A DNA stretch of 64,000 nt, taken from assembly GCA_040757775.1 (NCBI GenBank), contig JBFLWQ010000010.1, forward strand, positions 1 to 64,000, given 5' to 3'. This stretch comes from Thermodesulfobacteriota bacterium (GTDB lineage: Bacteria > Desulfobacterota > UBA8473). Position 1 is the stretch's first letter. Every line of letters begins with the position of its first letter. Positions 53,257 to 62,604 of this stretch are shown here, in pieces. A program made the position numbers and the translations under genes. Under the pieces are notes generated by a model, which had not been told where the DNA came from, made no database searches, and saw only the letters and a program-made list of their open reading frames with translations.

Positions 53257-54046
53257 TATCTGACAGACTTGATGCTAAGAGCGTTACTCTCGGCAATCCG
53301 GTTTGCGGATTGGTATCAACTAATACATCGGCTTCATAAACCTCCTTTACATTGGATTCTGTGATTATATCCCCGGGAGTTCCTATACAGTGGACAGTTC
53401 CTTTACTTAAAAGCATGACCCTATCACAAAAAATAGAAGCTAAATTCACATCGTGAGTCACAGCTACAACCGTCAGTCCTTCTTCCCGATTTAAGGTCTT
53501 TATTAAATCAAAAAAGGCTACTTGATGCTTGATGTCTAAATAGGCTGTGGATTCATCGAGGAGTATGATCTGTGGCTGCTGGGCCAGTGCCCTTGCAATC
53601 AGTACCCTCTGCCTTTCACCCCCGCTTAATTCATTGATACTTCGAGTTGAAAATGAAAGGGTATCTGTCATCTCCATGGCATCTCTGACTATCGCATAGT
53701 CTTTCTCCCCTTCAAAACTAAGTCTACCAAGATAGGGTGATCTCCCCATCAAGACCACCTCCAATACAGTAAAAGGAAAAACAAGAGAAGTCTCCTGGGG
53801 AACCATACCTACAATCCTGGCTAACTCTCTTCTATTTGTATCCTTGATATTTGTCCCATTGATAAAGACATCTCCTTTTCCCATGGTAAGGGTTCTGTTA
53901 AGGCTCTTTAATAAGGTCGTCTTTCCAGAACCATTTGGACCAATTACCCCCAAAAGTTCCCCCTTCTTAACACCAAATGAGATATCCCTGAGCACCCATT
54001 CATGAACATACTTGAAGCTTACTCGAGAAACCTTGATTATATCCAT
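53216..54046 (-). CDS. btuD: B12 ABC transporter ATPase
   Basis: A 276-residue FecCD-type transporter ATPase: Walker [17 protein letters not shown]-loop MVPQETSLVFPF, signature ELSGGERQRVLIARALAQQ, Walker B IILLDESTAYLD, and switch His in VVAVTHDVNL. The typical ending DTNPQTGLPRVTLL is followed by an extra tail ASSLSDKGRRSKADAAPQL. The last codons of that tail are the conserved core of the cobalamin riboswitch, so the gene now ends inside an RNA element. ATG four bases after the btuC stop. Confidence 0.93.
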   Translation of the reverse strand: MDIIKVSRVSFKYVHEWVLRDISFGVKKGELLGVIGPNGSGKTTLLKSLNRTLTMGKGDVFINGTNIKDTNRRELARIVGMVPQETSLVFPFTVLEVVLMGRSPYLGRLSFEGEKDYAIVRDAMEMTDTLSFSTRSINELSGGERQRVLIARALAQQPQIILLDESTAYLDIKHQVAFFDLIKTLNREEGLTVVAVTHDVNLASIFCDRVMLLSKGTVHCIGTPGDIITESNVKEVYEADVLVDTNPQTGLPRVTLLASSLSDKGRRSKADAAPQL

Positions 54047-54049
54047 AAA

Positions 54050-55066
54050 TCAGACTCCTTTTCTTCGCAACAAGTAGATAAAAAATGGGGCCCCGAAGAT
54101 AGCTGTTATCACCCCCACAGGTAATTCCACAGGGGCAATTATGGTTCTTGCCATGGTATCCGCTATAACCAAGAAAGAAAGTCCAAAAAGAGCTGAGGCA
54201 GGCAAAAGAAGGCGGTGATCTGAACCAAATACCATACGCATCATGTGGGGAACGACAAGTCCCACGAAACCAATAACACCACTTACTGAAACAACCACCC
54301 CCGTAATTAAAGATGCAGTGATAAGCAAAAGTCTCCTTACCCTCTCCACCTCGACTCCCAGCTGGAGGGCAGTCTCTTCCCCTGTAACGATCAGGTTCAG
54401 GGGATGGGCATTCAAATAGATAATAAGGCATCCAATAATAACAAAGGGGGTAACAATTATAATCTCGTTGTACTTTGACAGGCTTAAATCCCCCATTAAC
54501 CAAAAGATAATACTATGAAGCCTCTCATCATGGGTAATGGACACCAAAAACATTATAATGGCAGAAAAGAAAGAACCAACTATTACACCTGCTAAAAGTA
54601 AAGTATTAGTTTGAAGTCTATATCCTGTCCTTGCAATGCCCAATACCAGTAAAATGGTCAACAGTGCCCCACAGAAAGAAGCAACGGGAATACTCAAGAA
54701 GCCTAGCCCTGCCCCTGAGATAATTGCCAGGATGGCACCTACAGCCGAACCACTTGAAATCCCTAAAATGTAAGGATCTGCAAGGGGATTTCGAAAAAGA
54801 GCCTGAAATACTACCCCAGCCACTGAAAGGGTAGCACCTACTATACCGGCCAGTATGATCCTAGGTAAGCGAACCTGAAATATAATTACTCTGTCGGTAT
54901 CTGTCCATCCGCGAATAGGGACAGTCCCCTCTCCAAATATCCCCCTCAATATTTTCATCAACCCTATATCAGCCGTTCCAAGAGAGATGGAAAGTATCGC
55001 AACTATGATGAAAACAAAAACAAGAGCAAGGGATACGAGTACTACTTTTCGAAGAGTTACCACCAT
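54050..55066 (-). CDS. btuC: B12 ABC transporter permease, FecCD family
   Basis: A 338-residue membrane protein with about ten transmembrane helices (VVLVSLALVFVFIIVAILSISLG, IILAGIVGATLSVAGVVFQALFRNPLADPYILGISSGSAVGAIL, VSVSGVIGFVGLVVPHMMR). The box RNPLADPYILGISSGS and GFVGLVVPH are the family hallmarks. B12 specificity is inferred from the riboswitches. It starts 102 bases after btuF, leaving a gap with no marked structure. Confidence 0.94.
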   Translation of the reverse strand: MVVTLRKVVLVSLALVFVFIIVAILSISLGTADIGLMKILRGIFGEGTVPIRGWTDTDRVIIFQVRLPRIILAGIVGATLSVAGVVFQALFRNPLADPYILGISSGSAVGAILAIISGAGLGFLSIPVASFCGALLTILLVLGIARTGYRLQTNTLLLAGVIVGSFFSAIIMFLVSITHDERLHSIIFWLMGDLSLSKYNEIIIVTPFVIIGCLIIYLNAHPLNLIVTGEETALQLGVEVERVRRLLLITASLITGVVVSVSGVIGFVGLVVPHMMRMVFGSDHRLLLPASALFGLSFLVIADTMARTIIAPVELPVGVITAIFGAPFFIYLLRRKGV

Positions 55067-55168
55067 AACTGAGTTACCTTTGCCTGGTTACAGGAGTTCG
55101 GCTATCAGCCGTTAGCTTTCAGTAAAAAAGAGGGCGATGGCTGAATGCTGACGACTGAACGCATACTC

Positions 55169-56056
55169 CTATCTAAACAATCTCGGATGAATCAACCTTG
55201 CCAGCTCTTCCAATCCATCGATAATACGAGGGGATGGATGATCAACCAGATCCGAGTCAATTATATAAATCCTTCCATTTTTTACTGCGGGGATGTTTTT
55301 CCACTTCATCCACTCTTTTTTCTTTCGCTCAAAACCACCACCCCTTTGCATAGAAGATATAATAATAATATCAGGGGCATTGAGCAAAATTTGCTCCATG
55401 CTGTATTGGGGATACTTTACTTTATCGCTTCCAGATACATTCAAACCACCTGCCATCTTTATCAGGTCATTATGAAAAGTATCCTTGCCTACTGTTACTA
55501 CAGGATTAATCCCGATCTGGAAGAAAACCCTTGGTCTTTCTATTCCTCTTGTACGACTCTCTACATAATTTACCCTGTTTTTCAACTCGTTAATAAGCCT
55601 ATTAGCTCTGCCAACGCAACCGGTTATTCTCCCTATGTTATAAATAGTCTGAAAGACATCCTTTACACACCTAGGGTTTATTGCATAGACACTGTATCCC
55701 AGCCTTTCCAGTGTATCCACTGACTCTTTTTTATTTCCATCCGCTATACCTATTATTAAATCTGGCTTCAACGAGATAATCTTTTCTATGTTCAGGTTTA
55801 TATAGCTTCCAACGTTCGGTTTCCTCTTTGCCTCATCAGGGTAGCTACTGAATTCCGTAACCCCTACAATTCTTTTCCCCACGTTCAGGAAATAAAGGGT
55901 CTCGGTGATGCTGGGAGCCAGAGAGACGATCCTCTTCGGGTCTGATGGAATATCCACCCTTCTTCCCATCTCATCCACATAAGTTGCCGGGAAGGCGGTA
56001 CCAACACCCATAATAACAAAAATGCATGCAAAAAATGATGTGATTATTGTCTTCAT
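55169..56056 (-). CDS. btuF: B12 ABC transporter periplasmic binding protein
   Basis: A 295-residue type III binding protein with signal peptide (IITSFFACIFVIMGVGTAFPA). Family boxes: RIVSLAPSITETLYFLNVGKRIVGVTEFSSYP, PNVGSYINLNIEKIISLKPDLIIG and AVKNGRIYIIDSDLVDHPSPRIIDGLEELARLIHP. It captures cobalamin for BtuCD. First gene of the operon, behind a riboswitch with terminator. RBS AAGGTG. Confidence 0.92.
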   Translation of the reverse strand: MKTIITSFFACIFVIMGVGTAFPATYVDEMGRRVDIPSDPKRIVSLAPSITETLYFLNVGKRIVGVTEFSSYPDEAKRKPNVGSYINLNIEKIISLKPDLIIGIADGNKKESVDTLERLGYSVYAINPRCVKDVFQTIYNIGRITGCVGRANRLINELKNRVNYVESRTRGIERPRVFFQIGINPVVTVGKDTFHNDLIKMAGGLNVSGSDKVKYPQYSMEQILLNAPDIIIISSMQRGGGFERKKKEWMKWKNIPAVKNGRIYIIDSDLVDHPSPRIIDGLEELARLIHPRLFR

Positions 56057-56077
56057 TTCACCTTAGAAAAAAGCAAT

Positions 56078-56110
56078 AAAAAAACCCTTAAATCCTTTTG
56101 GACTTAAGGG
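56078..56110 (-). terminator. Riboswitch-controlled terminator ahead of btuF
   Basis: On the minus strand CCCTTAAGTCC and GGATTTAAGGG form an 11-base stem (one G-T pair) around AAAA, followed by seven T's. It lies between the B12 box and the btuF RBS, so cobalamin binding would favour termination. Confidence 0.88.
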
Positions 56111-56168
56111 CTGCACCCAGCTTACTTCACCCCCCTTTCCTGGAAGAAGAGGCAAGTCCTATTTTATA

Positions 56169-56402
56169 GGCAGGTCTTCTGACTCTCAGATCTCCCTACT
56201 CCCCACACCTTCCCGGCAGTTTTAAAACTACCAGTGGTTTTAAAACAGTTCAAAATTGGAAGTTAAAAGTCTTTTGATTCTTTAACCTTTAACTGTTCAC
56301 TGTTCAACCTTGACTGTCTTTGTGGGTTTCGTCACTGATCACAGCGGCGGGACCGTCCCCGTTTTTTGGGGTTCCCTATTAAACCCTCTAAAGAGGGTAC
56401 CT
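56169..56402 (-). ncRNA. Cobalamin riboswitch ahead of btuFCD
   Basis: Blocks on the minus strand: GGTACCCTC (5' end), AGGGAACCCC, GTCCCGCCGCTGTGATC, GTGACGAAACCC, ACCACTGG, CTGCCGGGAAGG and GAGTCAGAAGACCTGCC (B12 box). The variable arm at 56234-56325 is expanded with AACAGTGAACAGTTAAAG words and a matching CTTTTAACTT strand, as in the second riboswitch at 53030. A terminator follows at 56078-56110, so the switch acts on transcription. The remaining gap to 56663 holds two outward promoters. Confidence 0.92.
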
Positions 56403-56428
56403 ATATAATGTATCTATTTATTTGTTAT

Positions 56429-56457
56429 TTTTTACCAAATTTACCTGAGAATGTCAA
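56429..56457 (-). promoter_or_regulatory. Sigma70 promoter of the B12 operon
   Basis: On the minus strand TTGACA, 17 bases, TAAAAA. The start near 56421 falls about 20 bases before the riboswitch 5' end. Confidence 0.7.
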
Positions 56458-56569
56458 TAAAAAAATTGAGTCGGACTGAAAGATAGACGGACATCCCTAT
56501 CAAATATCTTTGAATTTGACCTATTCATTACGAAAATGCTGGGATAGTTCTGGATTTTCTATTTTTTCA

Positions 56570-56599
56570 TTGACACACATCCTTTTATAATGTTAGATT
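56570..56599 (+). promoter_or_regulatory. Candidate promoter of the cyclase gene
   Basis: TTGACA, 18 bases, TAGATT, about 65 bases before the TTG start. A TATAAT within the spacer is too close to the -35 to pair with it. Confidence 0.5.
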
Positions 56600-56663
56600 C
56601 TTCTGGAATTACAATGTGTTGGACAATGAATAAAAACTGGGGCACAGAAATAAGGAGCACCCA

Positions 56664-59204
56664 TTGAATCTTAAAAAAAGACTGCGGGAAGTATCGATAG
56701 AAAAGAAGAATCTCAGGTACAGGCTCCCTGTCATATTTGCCTTTTTTTTCTTTGCTCCCATTATCAGCTTCTTCTATATGAGTCTGAAGTATAATATCCT
56801 GGAAGATGAATATATCGCTCTATTTTTTCTCCTCTTTCTTACTTCTTCACTGTTTGGGTTTGTTTTAATTCGGAGGATATTCGATCAAGTTTCTACAATT
56901 TCTAAAAATATAGCAGAAAATATTACAAAAGAAATTTCCGGTTTCTACCAACCCGGGGCTACAAACGAACTAAACGGAATCGTACAATCTTTCCGTGCCC
57001 TAGAAAAGGAACTCAGGATAAACTTTGAACAGATTAACAAACAAGAGACGCAGATTACCACCCTCAAAGAATTGTCGGACCTTTGTTATGTGACCTTCGA
57101 TACAGAAGACATTCTCCATATCGCCCTGGAACGGGCATTAAAGATGGTAAATGCCGATATAGGATCTGTTTTAATTCTGGAAGACCCCCATAAGGAAGCA
57201 TTTGTCGTCCATTCCTATTTTGGACCTGGAGAAATCCTAAAAAAGGGGGATAGGATTGATTTTTACACCAGTATCGCCAAATTTGCGGTTATTAATAGAT
57301 CCCCCCTCCTGGTTGAAGATATCGAAAAGGATACCCGCTTTGGTCGGGAAAACCGTCCTCACTATGGAACAAAATCTTTCCTATGTATGCCTTTGAAAAG
57401 TATCCATGATATCTTTGGAGTTTTGACCCTTTCCCGGGGTAAAATGGCACTCCCATTTACCCCGGAAGATGCCAACATCTTGACCTCCCTTTTAAGCAAT
57501 GCTGCCTTCACATATGACAATATTCAGCTGATTAAGAAAAACAGGGAGAAGGTTCAGCAGATCAAAACACTGGAAAATATCTTTAAGCTTCTGAATTCCA
57601 GCCTTCGGGAAAGTGAACTTTTTCACGCCCTCTTGAACGAATTTAGAGATGAGGTCCCCTTTGATCTGGTCCTTTTGATGACGCGGATGAAAAACATGCC
57701 GGACAGAATCTCCCTTCTGGATTTTGTTGCCTTTATGCCCACAAATCTCTCACGGAATTCAGAATACTACTTTATAGGTTCTGTCTTCGACCGGGTCATC
57801 AAACAGGAAAACACCCTGTCTTTACCGGGTACAACTAATTTAAACTACCCTATAGAACAAGAGCTATTTGGGAAACAGGGACTGAAAACAGTTGTTTTAT
57901 CTCCTCTAAAGATGGGAGGGAAAGTAATAGGGATACTTGCCGTTGGATCTCTCCGCCCGGGCATTTTGCAGGGAACAGAATACCAAATCATCCAGATGGC
58001 ATTTACCCTTACCTTAGCTATAGAGCAAAACCGTTTGACTTCCTCTATCATGAAGCGAGACCAGGAAATGGAAGCAATCAAACAGATCGGAGGGATACTG
58101 GCTTCCTCCACCTTTGACATGGATAAAGTCCTGAAACATACGATGGAAATGATTGAGGAGATTATGGACGTGGAAGCAGGTTCTCTGTTATTTCTGAATA
58201 AAAACGAACTCGAATTTAAGGCTGCCTTTAACCTTGATTTCGATGCACTTCATAATTTTCGACCTAAACTCGGACAGGGAATTGTTGGTTATTCCGCCGC
58301 TCGCGGGGAGCCGGTTCTGGTAAGAGATATTCAAACTTCCCAGTATTATGATCCGGAATTTGACCGGCGGACAGGTTTTAAAACCCGGTCCGTATTATGT
58401 GTGCCCATAATCTCCCAGGGAAAGGTTATTGGGGTTATCGAGGTCATTAACCGGCAGCACAGTATTTTTGATACCAATGATCTTCAACTCTTGCAATCGA
58501 TTGCCACCTCAGTCAGCATTGCCATAGAAAACTCACGGCTTTACCAGGAAACATTGTCCATGGCAGAACATGAACGGGCAATTCGCAATATGTTTCAGAA
58601 GTTTGTGCCTAAGGAGATTGTGGACAAAATCACCTATGATTCTTCGGGGGAAAAACCAGTGATCGATGAATTGAAAACGTTAACTTTACTCAATATCGAT
58701 ATCCGGAATTTTTCCACCCTTGCCAGCAGCATCGGTCCTCAAAAGACCGTGTCGATTTTAAACCATTTTTTTTCCGCTATGGGAGACATCGTCTTCAAGT
58801 ATAATGGGATCGTGGATAAGTACCTGGGAGATGGTTTTCTGGCTGTTTTTGGGGCTCCGATTTTAAGCACCTCTGATGCGGATAATGCCCTTTCCGCGGC
58901 ACTGGAAATGAAAAAAACCCTCGAAGTTATAAACAAATATTTATTCAACGAAATTGAAATTACCCTGACAATTGGGATCAGTATTCATACCGGAGAAGCC
59001 GTAGTAGGAAATATTGGTTTTGATAAAAAAATGGATTACACGGTAATCGGAGATTCGGTCAATATTGTCTTCAGGTTGCAGGAACTCACCAAGAACATAC
59101 CAAACGCTATTTTAATAAGCGAAAAGACCCGCCGGGCAGTCATGAACTCAATTCTGGATGTAAGGGAAATTGGAAAGTATAATGCCGGGCATATCCTTGG
59201 TTAA
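56664..59204 (+). CDS. GAF-domain class III adenylate/guanylate cyclase, C-terminus cut by in-frame stop
   Basis: An 846-residue protein: two N-terminal membrane helices (LPVIFAFFFFAPIISFFYMSL, IALFFLLFLTSSLFGFVLI), three GAF-type sensor domains (about 150-305, 315-460, 480-640) and a class III nucleotide cyclase domain (about 690-846). The cyclase keeps both metal aspartates (LLNIDIRNFS, YLGDGFLAVFG) and the transition-state Asn and Arg (DSVNIVFRLQELT). The start is TTG behind AAGGAG. The domain stops at KYNAGHILG; beyond the TAA (59202-59204) the same frame continues LKIYELLGQQDNVKSLMENR to TAG at 59271, the expected end of such a domain. A nonsense mutation is likely. Possible receiver of its product: the cNMP-binding protein at 41904. 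Confidence 0.88.
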   Translation: MNLKKRLREVSIEKKNLRYRLPVIFAFFFFAPIISFFYMSLKYNILEDEYIALFFLLFLTSSLFGFVLIRRIFDQVSTISKNIAENITKEISGFYQPGATNELNGIVQSFRALEKELRINFEQINKQETQITTLKELSDLCYVTFDTEDILHIALERALKMVNADIGSVLILEDPHKEAFVVHSYFGPGEILKKGDRIDFYTSIAKFAVINRSPLLVEDIEKDTRFGRENRPHYGTKSFLCMPLKSIHDIFGVLTLSRGKMALPFTPEDANILTSLLSNAAFTYDNIQLIKKNREKVQQIKTLENIFKLLNSSLRESELFHALLNEFRDEVPFDLVLLMTRMKNMPDRISLLDFVAFMPTNLSRNSEYYFIGSVFDRVIKQENTLSLPGTTNLNYPIEQELFGKQGLKTVVLSPLKMGGKVIGILAVGSLRPGILQGTEYQIIQMAFTLTLAIEQNRLTSSIMKRDQEMEAIKQIGGILASSTFDMDKVLKHTMEMIEEIMDVEAGSLLFLNKNELEFKAAFNLDFDALHNFRPKLGQGIVGYSAARGEPVLVRDIQTSQYYDPEFDRRTGFKTRSVLCVPIISQGKVIGVIEVINRQHSIFDTNDLQLLQSIATSVSIAIENSRLYQETLSMAEHERAIRNMFQKFVPKEIVDKITYDSSGEKPVIDELKTLTLLNIDIRNFSTLASSIGPQKTVSILNHFFSAMGDIVFKYNGIVDKYLGDGFLAVFGAPILSTSDADNALSAALEMKKTLEVINKYLFNEIEITLTIGISIHTGEAVVGNIGFDKKMDYTVIGDSVNIVFRLQELTKNIPNAILISEKTRRAVMNSILDVREIGKYNAGHILG

Positions 59205-59372
59205 TTAAAGATTTATGAACTCCTGGGACAACAGGACAACGTTAAAAGTCTCATGGAAAACAGAGCTATATAGCACAATAAATTATAGTCTTGACTAAAA
59301 TAGTGAGCTGATATAGATTCAAATATTATATTTATTATTATACCGCATAGATAACTTCTATAAGGAGGACAT

Positions 59373-61301
59373 ATGAATACATTGCAATTTAAAAGGTTAT
59401 TCGAGCCAATAAATATAGGACCCATGACCATCAAGAATCGCTTTGTCATGTCGCCCATGGGGACTGTTTTTTCAAGAGACGTCAATGAAGCCCACCAGCG
59501 GCGGTTAGCTTACTACGAGGCAAGGGCAAAGGGTGGTACCGGGATGATCATCGTTGAGGCTTCAGCTGTGGACCCCAGGGGAGCTGTGCTTCCTGGAATG
59601 ATATGTAATTATGACGACAAATTTCTTCATATATTGGAAGGCTATGCTGAGACAGTCAAAAAGCATGGGGCAAAGGCTGTAATACAACTCGCCCATGGAG
59701 GAGGAGCGACGAATTCCGCTATAAGCGGTATGACACCTGTAGCACCTTCTCCTGTTGCCCCCAGGCCAGGGGGAGAGATCCCGCGTGAGCTGACTATCCC
59801 TGAAATAAAGGAAATTGTTGAGAGTTTCGGAGAGGCTGCCCTCAGGGCCAAAAAGGCAGGTTTTGACGGTGTAGAGTTGCACGGTGCCCATGCCTATCTG
59901 TTTGTCCAGTTCTTTACCCCTGCATTCAACAAAAGGACAGATGAATACGGCGGTTCTCTGGAAAACAGGGCAAGATTCTATGTGGAAGTATTTCAATCCA
60001 TCAGAGATAAGGTCGGACCTGATTTTCCCGTGTGGTCTCGTATAAATGCATGTCACTTTAACCTCGATGGCGGTATTACCTTAGAGGACTCAAAGAAACT
60101 GGTAAAAATGATGGAAGAGGTTGGAGCCAGTGCGGTGAATGTTTCTTGCTACGGTATAGGAAAAGACAACTTCATAAATTGTACCAGCACCCCTGGTGGT
60201 CTGGTCTATTTGGCAGATGCCATAAAAAAGGAAACAAACCTGCCCGTAATAGCCATCGGGATGATGACGCCTGAGACAGGAGAAAGGGTTCTCGAAGAGG
60301 GGAAAGCCGATCTTATCGCATTCGCAAGGGGCTTTTTATGTGATCCGGAGATCCCCAATAAGGCAAAAGCAGGAAAAACAGAAGATATAGTACCGTGCAT
60401 CGCTTGTTTCAGGTGTTTGCAGGAAATGATCTTTAAGCTGAATCCCTTAATGTGTTCCGTAAATGCCTCACTTGGCCGTGAGAAAGAGTGCGAGATAAAA
60501 CCGGCGGAAAAGAGGAAAAAGGTCATGGTTGTCGGGAGCGGACCTGCCGGTATTGAAGCTTCCAGGGTTGCCGCCCTGAGGGGTCATGATATCACCTTAT
60601 ACGAGAAGGAAAAGGAACTGGGGGGACAGATTAGACAGGCAAGTATCCCTCCAGGGAAAGAAAGATTCAAAGCCTACTTAGAATATTTGAGAACTCAGGC
60701 AAAAAAACACGGGATTCAGGTACAGGTCGGTACAAATGTAACAGCCGATCTGGTTGAAAAGGAAAAGCCGGATGCTGTTGTCATCGCAACTGGTGGTATA
60801 CCTTTACTCCCTGAAATATCAGGTATAGACATGTCAAGGATTGTCACTGCTGGCGATGTCCTTCTGGGAAAGGTAAAAACCGGGGAAAAGGTTCTAATAA
60901 TAGGAGGCGGGTTAGTTGGTTGTGAGACGGCACACCATCTTATGGACAAAGGGAAAAAGATAACGATAACGGAGATATTGGATGCGATGGCAACCCAGAG
61001 GATACCCTTTATAAGGGAGGCATTTCTGGAAGAACTTGAAAAGAATGGAGTGGACCTATTGACAGGGGTTACCTACAAAGAAATTGTAGATAAAGGGGTC
61101 ATTCTTATTGACAACAAGGGTAAGGAAAGGATGATAGAGGCGGATACGATTATTCTGGCTGCAGGTGCCAAACCTGATGACAAACTATACGAAGAAATCA
61201 AAGGTAAGGTCAAAGAGGTTTACAGGGCAGGGGACTGTATTGAGCCAAGGCTGATAGGGGAAGCGGTTCAAGAAGGGATGCATATAGGGATGAGTCTTTA
61301 G
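59373..61301 (+). CDS. NADH:flavin oxidoreductase / 2,4-dienoyl-CoA reductase-type protein
   Basis: A 642-residue multi-cofactor enzyme. The N-terminal TIM barrel binds FMN (FEPINIGPMTIKNRFVMSPMG, VIQLAHGGG, GFDGVELHGAHAYLFVQFFTPAFNKRTDEYGGSLENRARF). A 4Fe-4S motif follows (PCIACFRCLQEM...PLMCSVN). The C-terminal half has FAD and NAD folds (VVGSGPAGIEASRVAALRG, LIIGGGLVGCETAHHL, YRAGDCIEP). The family includes FadH and enoate/ring reductases; the acid-base Tyr and the substrate cannot be fixed by eye. RBS AAGGAGG nine bases before the ATG. It stands alone between the cyclase and lpxC. Confidence 0.9.
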   Translation: MNTLQFKRLFEPINIGPMTIKNRFVMSPMGTVFSRDVNEAHQRRLAYYEARAKGGTGMIIVEASAVDPRGAVLPGMICNYDDKFLHILEGYAETVKKHGAKAVIQLAHGGGATNSAISGMTPVAPSPVAPRPGGEIPRELTIPEIKEIVESFGEAALRAKKAGFDGVELHGAHAYLFVQFFTPAFNKRTDEYGGSLENRARFYVEVFQSIRDKVGPDFPVWSRINACHFNLDGGITLEDSKKLVKMMEEVGASAVNVSCYGIGKDNFINCTSTPGGLVYLADAIKKETNLPVIAIGMMTPETGERVLEEGKADLIAFARGFLCDPEIPNKAKAGKTEDIVPCIACFRCLQEMIFKLNPLMCSVNASLGREKECEIKPAEKRKKVMVVGSGPAGIEASRVAALRGHDITLYEKEKELGGQIRQASIPPGKERFKAYLEYLRTQAKKHGIQVQVGTNVTADLVEKEKPDAVVIATGGIPLLPEISGIDMSRIVTAGDVLLGKVKTGEKVLIIGGGLVGCETAHHLMDKGKKITITEILDAMATQRIPFIREAFLEELEKNGVDLLTGVTYKEIVDKGVILIDNKGKERMIEADTIILAAGAKPDDKLYEEIKGKVKEVYRAGDCIEPRLIGEAVQEGMHIGMSL

Positions 61302-61362
61302 ACAACCCCTTATTCGAAAAAGAGAAAATGGGCAGATTGTTAATAAAAAATATAGAAGGGAG

Positions 61363-62283
61363 TTAGGCTGAAGCTGGTACCTGTTTCAATAATTCAAAAG
61401 AGGGAACATTGTATCTGTCAAATTCTTCGTTATAAACCTCTATCAGCTTCCAGTTCTTTTTATTAGAGATAACCTTTTTCATCAACCTATAATTTAGAGA
61501 ATGGCCCGATTTGTAAGCTATAAGATGGCCAATAACAGGAACACCTAGCAAGCTGAGGTCTCCGATAGAATCCAGTATTTTATGGCGAACAAATTCATCG
61601 TGGAATCTTAAGCCATCCTCATTTATAATCCTAAAATCCCCCACAACAATTGCATTATCCAGAGAACCCCCTTTTGCTAAACCATTTGCCTTGAGAACTT
61701 CAACATCCTTTAAGAAACCAAAAGTACGAGCCCTGGATATTTCTCTCTCAAAAGTCCCGTTACAGAATTTCGCAGAGTAGGATTGATTTGCTATAAGAGG
61801 ATGATCAAAATCCACGGTATATGTAATTTTAAGCCCTTTAAAAGGGGCTAAAATAACCCTCTTATCTCCATCGGAAACCTTTATAACCCTTTTTATTACT
61901 AGAAATTTTTTAGGCTTTTTTTGAGCTCTAATACCAGCAGTTTTCAAAAGATAGACAAAGGGAGAAGCACTGCCATCCATAATAGGTACTTCGGAGGAAT
62001 CAATCTCCACTAGCACATTATCTATTCCAAGTCCCATGAATGCTGCTAATAAATGTTCAACAGTAGATATCTTTACTCCATTATATCCAAGGGTTGTAGC
62101 GAATTTTGTGTCAACAACACTTGCCGCATTAGCCTTAATCTCCACAGGCTCCGGTGTATCTGTCCTTAAAAATATAATTCCATGATCTACGTTTGCTGGT
62201 CTAATGGTAACGTTTACCTTTTTTCCCAAATGCAGCCCAATACCCGTAAAACTTATCTGTCTAGCAATTGTCTTCTGATACAT
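61363..62283 (-). CDS. lpxC: UDP-3-O-acyl-N-acetylglucosamine deacetylase
   Basis: The committed step of lipid A synthesis, showing an LPS-type outer membrane. A 306-residue zinc hydrolase with TGIGLHLGKKVNVTIRPA, the zinc-site His in STVEHLLAAFMGLGIDNVLVEID, and HDEFVRHKILDSIGDLSLLG plus GHLIAYKSGHSLN, which supply the other zinc ligands and catalytic residues. I use the ATG at 62283; a TTG two codons earlier is nearer the AAGGA. Complete. Confidence 0.96.
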   Translation of the reverse strand: MYQKTIARQISFTGIGLHLGKKVNVTIRPANVDHGIIFLRTDTPEPVEIKANAASVVDTKFATTLGYNGVKISTVEHLLAAFMGLGIDNVLVEIDSSEVPIMDGSASPFVYLLKTAGIRAQKKPKKFLVIKRVIKVSDGDKRVILAPFKGLKITYTVDFDHPLIANQSYSAKFCNGTFEREISRARTFGFLKDVEVLKANGLAKGGSLDNAIVVGDFRIINEDGLRFHDEFVRHKILDSIGDLSLLGVPVIGHLIAYKSGHSLNYRLMKKVISNKKNWKLIEVYNEEFDRYNVPSFELLKQVPASA

Positions 62284-62604
62284 AAGCAAAGATTCCTTAA
62301 ATAAAAATTTAATAACTTAAGCTTGCAACATTTATGCCCAATTAACTAAAACAAACACTACTTTCCCTTAAATTAATTCCATATATTTATTATTAATACA
62401 ACAAAAACAACATACTACACTATTTAAAATTTGCGGAGTAGAGACATTTTTTTTTACACTACATTCCCTTTTAAGTAGACACCATGTATATTAAACAACA
62501 CACTTTTATGCTAACTGATGTATTTTTACAACAGCGTTTTGTCTGAAGATTATCCTCCTTGCTCACCTTCTAAAAAGATAAAAGAACAAGGTCAAAAGGA
62601 TAGT
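62284..62604. other. AT-rich gap upstream of lpxC
   Basis: About 320 bases of very AT-rich sequence with runs of A and T and no gene. It must carry the lpxC promoter on the minus strand, but several TTG..TATAAT-like words compete and none stands out. An AAGGAGG at about 62551-62557 (minus strand) is not followed by a start codon at proper spacing. Confidence 0.4.

Noticed and set aside
55145-55723. Open frame of 192 codons on the plus strand
   Set aside because: Antisense to btuF, low-complexity translation, no family resemblance.
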